Assembly: GCF_037042905.1 (NCBI RefSeq)
Contig: NC_087246.1
Location: forward strand, 36,016,001 to 36,080,000
Source: Lytechinus pictus
Taxonomy: Eukaryota; Echinodermata; Echinoidea; Temnopleuroida; Toxopneustidae
DNA length: 64,000 bases
Direction: 5' to 3'
Position 1 is the first letter of the stretch. Every line of letters begins with the position of its first letter. The notes beneath the pieces were generated by a model. The model made no database searches and was not told where the DNA came from. It saw nothing but the letters and a program-made list of their open reading frames with translations. Below, piece by piece: positions 58,801 to 64,000 of this stretch. Both the position numbers and the translations under genes were made by a program.

Positions 58801-61800
58801 GCGCTCGAAATATGCAAAGATCGCTACCTGAAGAACGGTTGATAACGATGATAAAATTCAACTGATGGAAACTAAAATGACAGATAATCTAAAAATATAT
58901 TCAAGTTGTTAATAAATTCATGTGCAGCTTCAAGAAAGCATTATGAAACAGCCCCAAATGGGTAAGTTAGACTGTACTTGATAAAAAAAGGAATGGAAGA
59001 AGTTGAACTTACGTGTAGTCGCCAAGGTTGCTATCATAGGATGACTTGACACCCATTTGTTCATTCCTTCTAAACATGTCTTCTGCACTCCAGCCATTGG
59101 CCTGAGATGAAAAGTATACAAATAATAATAATCATTAGAAATCACTAGACCTAGAAATCATACATTGTGTATTTTACCTAGTGCCTAGACATATCCAACA
59201 AATTTTCTTCCCATATTTTGACAATGTTCTACTTGTCAGAATCTATAATAACTGTAGGGGAAGGCGGGGTAAGTTGAGCATAGGGGCAAGTTGAGCCACC
59301 ACCCCCAGGCTAATAATGAATGAGTCAGACATTGTGGTGGTGTCATTTATTGATGACCCATTGCATAACCCTCAACCCCACCACATTGTTTTCAACTTTG
59401 AAACAAAAAGTAGTTTTTTAGAGGGAAAAGTACAAATTTCAGCCAAAAAAGTAAAAAAGGGTGTGAAATAGATAACTGCTTTTTACCCACAAATGTCTTT
59501 GAATATATTTTAGAAATAAGAACAATATTGTTAGTCCAGGTATGGATTCTCGCTCTTGTCATAGTCTTTTACATGATGGATGCATAAGAAATGTGTGGAT
59601 GTGAAAATATCACAAAAAGTTCGGACGGGGCTAATTTAAGCCAACCAACATGGGGCAAGTTGAGCCATGGTAACTCTTATATTAGTATATAATAAAAAAA
59701 TTTAAAAACATAAAAAGCCATTGATATGCAGGCAGAAAGGAGCAAATTCACATGACAGTTCTTTAACTTTTAGAAGATGTTGGTATTTATAGAGAATTAG
59801 CAAGTGAATATACTTTAAATGAAAAATTGACATCCTGGTTCTCCCGCATACATTTTGCACATAGTTTTTGTGGCTCAATTTACCCCAGACGGTGGCACAA
59901 CTTACCCCACAGATGGGGCAAGTTGAGCCATTTGACATCAGTTTTTTCAAAGGTCACAACGATTTTCAGTTTGGGGATAGAAAGTTTTATATAGGTGAAA
60001 AATATTTCCCAAGAATAAAATTTAAAGGCAAGGTACTTATCTCTACAATATTACTAGTCATATCAATTCTAACATGCAAAATGTAAAAAGTGTCACAACT
60101 TACCCCGCCTTCCCCTACTTGTAGACATGTAAACAATGACAAAATATGTTTTTTTGCATGTTCTCAACACTGACAAGTCCTTTTATATAGATTCAAACTT
60201 ATGGAAATTAAAAGTTGGGAGTATGATTAGCAAGTTCCACCCCCCCCCTTCCTGTCTAGAGAGAGTACTGTGTATTTCTACTGCAAATGGAGGCTTCTAT
60301 GTTATTGCACTATTATAAATAAAAATGCTATGTATGACATTTCATAAAGGCATTAAGTTGAAGAAGGTAATGTCATTTTTTTTAAATCCTCCTCAAGCCT
60401 GCATCCATTTTCTAAGGGCGGTGGAGGAAGGACATCCAGACATGAAGTATAAGGTACCTATTAGTATAGGGATGGGGGAAGTGGGGTCTTGTTCAATAAG
60501 ACAATAATAATAATAATAATGATGCTAAAGTCTCGAAAGGTTATTGGATGCCAAACTCACACTTCCTGATGAAAGGGGGTCATCTCCCAGACTTAGATCT
60601 CCTAGATTAGCATCAGATTCAAATGCCTCAAGCTCCCGTTCTGAAACCTGTCCATTCTGCTTCCTTGCTGATATCTCCCCATCAGTCTGGAAAGCATCAG
60701 CTGGGTGAGAACAAATTATTTGAGAGTAAAAGGGAAAGTCAAGCAATACTTTATAATGGACTCCAAATACACGTTCATTTGCTAATCGACTCCTGGGCAT
60801 ATAATTGTAGTAATAACATACTGTCACCCTGTTCAAATTTAGGTCCGACTACCCTTACAAAATATTGCAGAACTTCGGAACAATTATGGTCTCAAAACTA
60901 GACTTTGTAAATGTAGATACTTTAAAATTTTGAGGGCGGGGTGCTGAATAAGTTGAGGTTCTGAGGGGTGGCCTCTAAGCTATATCCTTGCTGTATACCC
61001 CAGCCTAGTAAGAGTTAACCCTAAATAGACTGGGCTATTTCGATGCCTAAGACGACTAAGAATTTATGCGAAAAATCAAGTTTGCTCTAATTAACTAAAT
61101 AGTGCCCCTAAAATGCTAATTTTGGGTTCACAGATCCTTAATACGCATCTGATCAAATGAACTATGAAAAATTTCAATTTCACAATTATTTTCTTATGTA
61201 TTTTTGTTTTTTCTAAATTTCTTTGTTTTTCAACTTTTTGATTTTTATTGTTTTTTTTCAATGGAAATTGTCAGAGACTTGATTTTGACGCTAAACAAGA
61301 TGACATTAATTGGTGTTAATCAGTAAAAGGAAAAATAATGATACATATGTACAAATTTTTGCTAAAAACACTATTTGCATTGGATTTGTACACATATTCA
61401 AGTTTTTGAGTAATTTTTTTTTAACTTACAAAATGTTGCGTAATTTGGGAACTGCGTACCCGGGGGTCGAAAGTTTGGTCTCAAAAGTTACACGAGACAT
61501 ATAAGTAAAAATTTAGCGAGCGACGCTGAGAAAAAAAAATTGCGCAGCAGATTTATCGCGAAAAATGTCAAGGGGGGGGGCTGAATCAGTCCCCCCCCCC
61601 CAGTCTTATTAGGGTTAAATAATAATACATAGCATTTATGAGGCGCTGATTATCTAGTTGCCTATTCAATGGCACACTATATATTATCCCAGCTTTAGAT
61701 CCAGCTGCTTAAGGCACTTGGTGCATTCAAGGAATTATTCCTGCCGGGTACCTCACCTAGGTTGAGTGAAGCACAATGTGGGTAAATTCCTTGCTGAAGG

Positions 61801-63758
61801 AACACACGCCATGGCTTGGATTTGAATCAACGTCCCTCTGATTGAAAGACAAGATTCGTAACCACGAGACCACTACGCCCCCACAAATATCGTTGGAGAA
61901 AAGACCAGTCTACCAACAGATATCAACGCATTCTTGCTAGTGACCACAAGTGGATTGTGTGGTAGTTGAAACCATAAAAAGAGTAGGTGGAAAATGTGAC
62001 AGTTGGAACAGAAGAACCCACCTCCTTTACTTGCATATTCCATGTCGACATCTTTAATGTTGATGCACACAATGCTTGAGGACTTGAAGAGCACTTTATC
62101 CGTAACTAAATCGGGAGTTGGTACCACCGAGTTATCGCTAGAATCAATAGGATGGACTAGGCGTAGCTCAACTTCACCCTGAAAGAAATCCAGAAATACA
62201 TGTATGGTGGACAGAAGAAAAAGCTGAATTAAGAAAATGGTTTATACTGTAGGCCTACTCCTCACCATTCTTAATGAAACGCCCTCATCATCATCATGTT
62301 GTGGTCATCATGCATTTGTATACATATGTCTGATTATTCTTATTTTCCAGATTTATGATTTCAAATTTTAACACACTTTCCCCACTTTCCTTTTTCTTAC
62401 ATTATTACATTAATTCATTGTTTCATTTGTTCATAAATGTGTAAATGAAGTGTCTCCATTATGATGAAATAAGATGCTGCAAGTAATAACTAATGCACTT
62501 AATCACTTGTCAATCCAATTGTTTTAGTTCTTGGGAGAAAAAAATTGAATAAACCTTATTTCATATTATAAAATACAAAAGAACAAGTTGGGATATGACA
62601 TCAGCCCACCTAATGAATATTCATGAAGACATGCCCAGAACTGTTTCACCGGTATAATACAAAATCTTTAAAATTCAATAACTTTGTTATTTGTTATCCG
62701 ATTTTGATCAAATTTTCAGTATTTCCCTCAGTGAATTTTACTCTATTTATTGGGATATAAATATCTTAAGCCCGGAGCATCCTCTTACTTGATACCAGTG
62801 GATATTCAAGATTAGGAGAGCATTTCATACGTTCAGTGATAATCACCAAATATTTTGCTCAGAGCTAATCAGAAGCAAGGATTTTGCTAGCTTAGAACAA
62901 ACATGAAGTGAAATTCATGAACTATTTCATGAAATGCTTGGACCGAGATCTTAAACTCACCATCGGGGAGACTGTAGTCAGGATTCCCTCAAACTTTTTA
63001 CCACTCTTGACCTGAAGCTCTGCTGTACAGCCCTGAAACAGAAAAAGAAAAAATGAAAGAGAAAAAAAGGAAGAAAGATGTATAAAGGCAATGAAAATTA
63101 ATACTTTCTATTGACAGCAGCAGACCAAGAATCAGAAGCAACTTTGCAATTAATTGGACAATTTATTTTGGTACTGAACATGACTAGTAATGCAACCCTA
63201 ATTGACAGTTGAAAAATTAACAGCACCAAACTTACAAAGTATAATTTCCAATGTTTAAATATCTTAACATACCTTTTTCATTATGAACATACACTGTATA
63301 TAAAGCGTGTGTATGGCAAGCTATATTTCTATGGCAAAGAGGTCCACACAATTCAAGTACATGTAGGTGCACTTTGTTGACAAAGAGGAGGAAGTGGGGA
63401 AGGCTTTGATAAAACATGTTCATTGCCTTTAGCTAACATATCATCTCGAAATGAGGAAAAGAAATACAAACCTAACATAACTTTAAACCTTGTAAACAAA
63501 TTTCTCAACTGAAAAACGATACAGGCTTTAAAAGAACATGAACATTGCTTCTCACTAACCTATTATCTTTATAAAAAAAACACACACATACACATATACA
63601 TACATACATACATACATACAAACCTAGCATAACTTTTTGCCTTTTTTTGCACATTGCACCAAACTGCATACCTGTTTAAAACCCTTGAACTATGTACTTA
63701 CTTTTGCCACACTGGCCACATGGACAAAGTGTTGGTTGGCATATAAACCTTGCAGACT
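45923..63758 (-). CDS. ATXN2: Ataxin-2, 18 exons, 5' end beyond the window
   Basis: Ataxin-2 is a cytoplasmic RNA-binding protein that binds poly(A)-binding protein and acts in stress granules, translation and mRNA stability. Eighteen exons with GT/AG borders join in one frame to give 1063 residues and a TGA stop at 45923-45925. Domains in order, numbered from the first visible codon, are Lsm (1 to about 95), LsmAD (about 140-225), a Ser/Pro/His-rich linker, a short conserved helix (KQTIDNLKEFGDNFM, 454-468), PAM2 (597-618), and a Gln/Pro/His-rich tail ending QQFQPNN. The order and several motifs match the human protein, including EKKDAAD before PAM2. The N-terminal exon, where human ataxin-2 carries its long poly-Gln, is off the right edge. 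Glutamines in the visible tail are interrupted by His, Pro and Met, so there is no long pure tract. Confidence 0.96.
46863..47570. mobile_element. piggyBac-like element, diverged
   Basis: Begins TTAACCCCATCTAGCACGG and carries AAGTGCATGTCAGATC and a CATAAATGTATATTTACTT motif shared with the other copies. The right border is approximate. It lies in ATXN2 intron sequence. Confidence 0.5.
50246..50312 (-). CDS. ATXN2: ATXN2 PAM2 exon (PABP-binding motif)
   Basis: A 67-bp exon encodes VKKSTLNPNAKEFNPLAKPF followed by VP. The segment STLNPNAKEFNP is a textbook PAM2 motif, in which Leu and Phe dock into the MLLE domain of poly(A)-binding protein. The following NPLAKPFVP looks like a second, weaker half-copy. 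The whole motif fills one exon with phase 2 in and phase 0 out, so skipping it would shift the frame. Confidence 0.96.
50764..50880. repeat. Hairpin repeat centred on CTGCAG
   Basis: CCAAATGGATATACCGCAC faces GTGCGGTATATCCATTGG, with outer GACCTAAATAATGAAC and GTTCATTATTTGGCC arms. Confidence 0.6.
51129..52140 (-). CDS. ATXN2: ATXN2 exons for a conserved helix and Thr/Gln/Pro-rich stretch
   Basis: A 44-bp exon at 52097-52140 encodes QTIDNLKEFGDNFM, matching a short conserved helix of ataxin-2. A 383-bp exon at 51129-51511 encodes a Thr/Ala/Pro-rich stretch with one run of six glutamines (QEQQQQQQGKP) and ends DEKKDAADV. A hairpin MITE ends about 20 bp upstream of the 3' splice site of the larger exon. 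Confidence 0.93.
51533..51687. mobile_element. Hairpin MITE next to an ATXN2 splice acceptor
   Basis: CCCGTTTCATAAAGGACTTG faces CAAGTCCTTTATGAAACGGG, with further pairing of TTTGCCAT and CCATGG types. Its edge is about 20 bp from the 3' splice site of the exon at 51129-51511. Confidence 0.7.
52543..52948. mobile_element. Foldback MITE with GGCCCAAATTCACAAAGC ends
   Basis: GGCCCAAATTCACAAAGCTG faces CAGCTTTGTTAATTTGGGCC. The arms of about 150 bp include CTTTTGTCACAGTG and its complement, and AAATCTGCATAAA pairs. It lies in an ATXN2 intron. Confidence 0.65.
53373..53658. mobile_element. MITE with TACACTGTTA ends
   Basis: TACACTGTTAGAAAATTTA faces TTTTTTTTAACAGTGTA. The interior repeats TTACAG/CTGTAA and CTGTTAAATTGCAG-type words. 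It lies in an ATXN2 intron. Confidence 0.55.
54059..56596 (-). CDS. ATXN2: ATXN2 exons for the Ser/Pro/His-rich linker
   Basis: Exons at 56264-56596, 54786-54952 and 54059-54178. The first begins SGRYVPPALRNKQDG, like the RY(I/V)PP motif after LsmAD in other ataxin-2 proteins, and is rich in Pro, His, Gln and Ser. The others encode proline-rich sequence (SPVSQPPLPQRLPSS; APRIIPTIDRSPRP) with possible SH3-binding and proline-directed phosphorylation sites. The region is predicted to be disordered. Confidence 0.9.
54215..54510. repeat. Word-array foldback, third copy
   Basis: CATTTGGTCTC, CAATTGGTCTC and GTTTGGTCTACAC on the left; ACTAAATGG, TTAGACAAAATTG and TAAACCAAATGG on the right. It lies in ATXN2 intron sequence next to the exon at 54059-54178. 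Confidence 0.55.
55905..56191. repeat. TGCGTCCGGTAAAT word array and adjoining hairpin
   Basis: ATGCACCCGGTAAAAAT, ATGCGTCCGGTAAATTTAT and further variants stand in series, then the inverted ATTTACCGGACGCATGAAAT. At 56080-56191, GGAACTGTGTGCATGC pairs with GCACACAGTTCC and TAACTTTGGCA with TGCCAAAGTTA. Confidence 0.5.
56674..57448. mobile_element. piggyBac-like non-autonomous element, TTAA-flanked
   Basis: Starts TTAACCCTAATTCTCCCGGG and ends GAGGGTTAA, with TTAA at both borders and G/C homopolymers inside the ends. It contains AAGTGCATGTCAGACCCAAA, shared with the copies at 35.3, 46.9 and 61.0 kb. It lies in ATXN2 intron sequence. Confidence 0.7.
58020..60700 (-). CDS. ATXN2: ATXN2 exons for linker and LsmAD domain
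   Basis: Exons at 60561-60700, 59013-59101 and 58020-58253. They encode TDAFQTDGEISARK and an acidic linker, then NGWSAEDMFRRNEQMG, then MRANQLAKKIEGSSDYMVRI and EEDRFSAVVRP. This is the LsmAD (Lsm-associated) domain, a mostly helical segment unique to ataxin-2 proteins. A transposon-like element of 865 bp (59254-60118) sits in the first intron. Confidence 0.95.
59254..60118. mobile_element. TIR element with GGGGCAAGTTGAGCC words
   Basis: Both ends read GTAGGGGAAGGCGGGGTAAG inward. The word GGGGCAAGTTGAGCC or a near copy occurs at least four more times inside, in both senses. No coding frame or clear target duplication was seen. It lies in ATXN2 intron sequence. Confidence 0.65.
61015..61618. 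mobile_element. piggyBac-like non-autonomous element, TTAA-flanked
   Basis: Ends TTAACCCTAAATAGACTGG and, inverted, TTAACCCTAATAAGACTGG. The target is TTAA at both borders. It is the most symmetrical copy of the family and sits in ATXN2 intron sequence, between the exons at 60561 and 62031. Confidence 0.75.
61619..61882 (-). repeat. tRNA-derived SINE, diverged
   Basis: Minus-strand copy with the head GGGGCGTAGTGGTCTCGTGG and a degenerate B box (GATTCAAATCC). Its ATT tail abuts the TTAA-flanked element at 61015-61618. Confidence 0.75.
62031..63758 (-). CDS. ATXN2: ATXN2 exons for the Lsm domain
   Basis: Exons at 63702-63758, 62961-63032 and 62031-62178. They encode GLYANQHFVHVASVAK, then ELQVKSGKKFEGILTTVSP, then a strand pair with DKVLFKSSSIVCINIKDVD. 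This is the Sm-like fold used for RNA binding. It aligns with the human Lsm strands at the same relative intron positions. The junction phases are 0, 0 and 1. Confidence 0.95.
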
Positions 63759-64000
63759 CTGAGAGTAAACAAATGAAAAAAATTAAAAAGTAATATTTAA
63801 ACTAGAAATTTGACATGTCCAAAGGACACAGATGCCCCCGCTTAACGCGTTCAGAAATTCATTCAATATGATTTAACTTAATATTGTGCAGAAACCAATA
63901 TGCATTATATAATGAAAAAATAGACCTTTGACCTAAAGACTCACCCTTTCCATAAAAATCGCTGACAGAAGATATGGCAGTCAGGTCATTTGATGTGACC

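Noticed and set aside
63947-64000. A possible upstream ATXN2 exon ending at a GTGAGT donor at the right edge.
   Set aside because: The frame that would join the next exon in phase contains a stop within 40 bases. Only a tiny exon would fit, and there is too little sequence to judge.

Overview
The window is animal nuclear DNA: AT-rich, intron-rich, and packed with short non-autonomous transposons. It is most likely from an echinoderm, probably a sea urchin. That assignment is an inference. It rests on an intronless rhodopsin-type receptor, on many foldback elements of a style common in sea urchin genomes, and on genes that match vertebrate proteins well but in a non-vertebrate setting. No bacterial, plasmid or viral gene was seen.

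Two large spliced genes run right to left on the minus strand. On the right (about 45.9-63.8 kb) is ATXN2 (ataxin-2). Eighteen exons with consistent phases give 1063 codons, from the start of the Lsm fold through LsmAD and PAM2 to the stop codon; the first exon(s) lie beyond the right edge. On the left (18.2-39.7 kb) is the 5' part of HECTD4, a giant HECT-type ubiquitin ligase. Nineteen exons give 1155 codons from the start ATG to the end of a CUB-like domain; the rest, including the HECT domain, is not in the window. The human orthologues also lie close together on one strand at 12q24, so the pairing looks like old conserved linkage.

Between the two genes (39.7-45.9 kb) is an intact tRNA-Glu(CTC) gene, pointing away from HECTD4 and 435 bp upstream of its ATG. 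The left 18 kb contains no HECTD4 exon that I could find. It holds an intronless class A GPCR gene on the plus strand (5485-6510) in a field of repeats. If HECTD4 continues past the left edge, the receptor is nested antisense in an intron of at least 18 kb.

Much of the remaining DNA is mobile-element debris. I recognise tRNA-derived SINEs, a LINE 3' end, foldback elements with mariner-type ends, TTAA-flanked piggyBac-like elements, elements with 8-bp duplications, and several hairpin MITE families. The most unusual are three elements with ends of the type CA(G/A)GG(C/G/T), each flanked by a perfect 7-bp target duplication. They carry short family-specific words facing each other from the two ends. 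Other families in the window share this inverted word-array layout.
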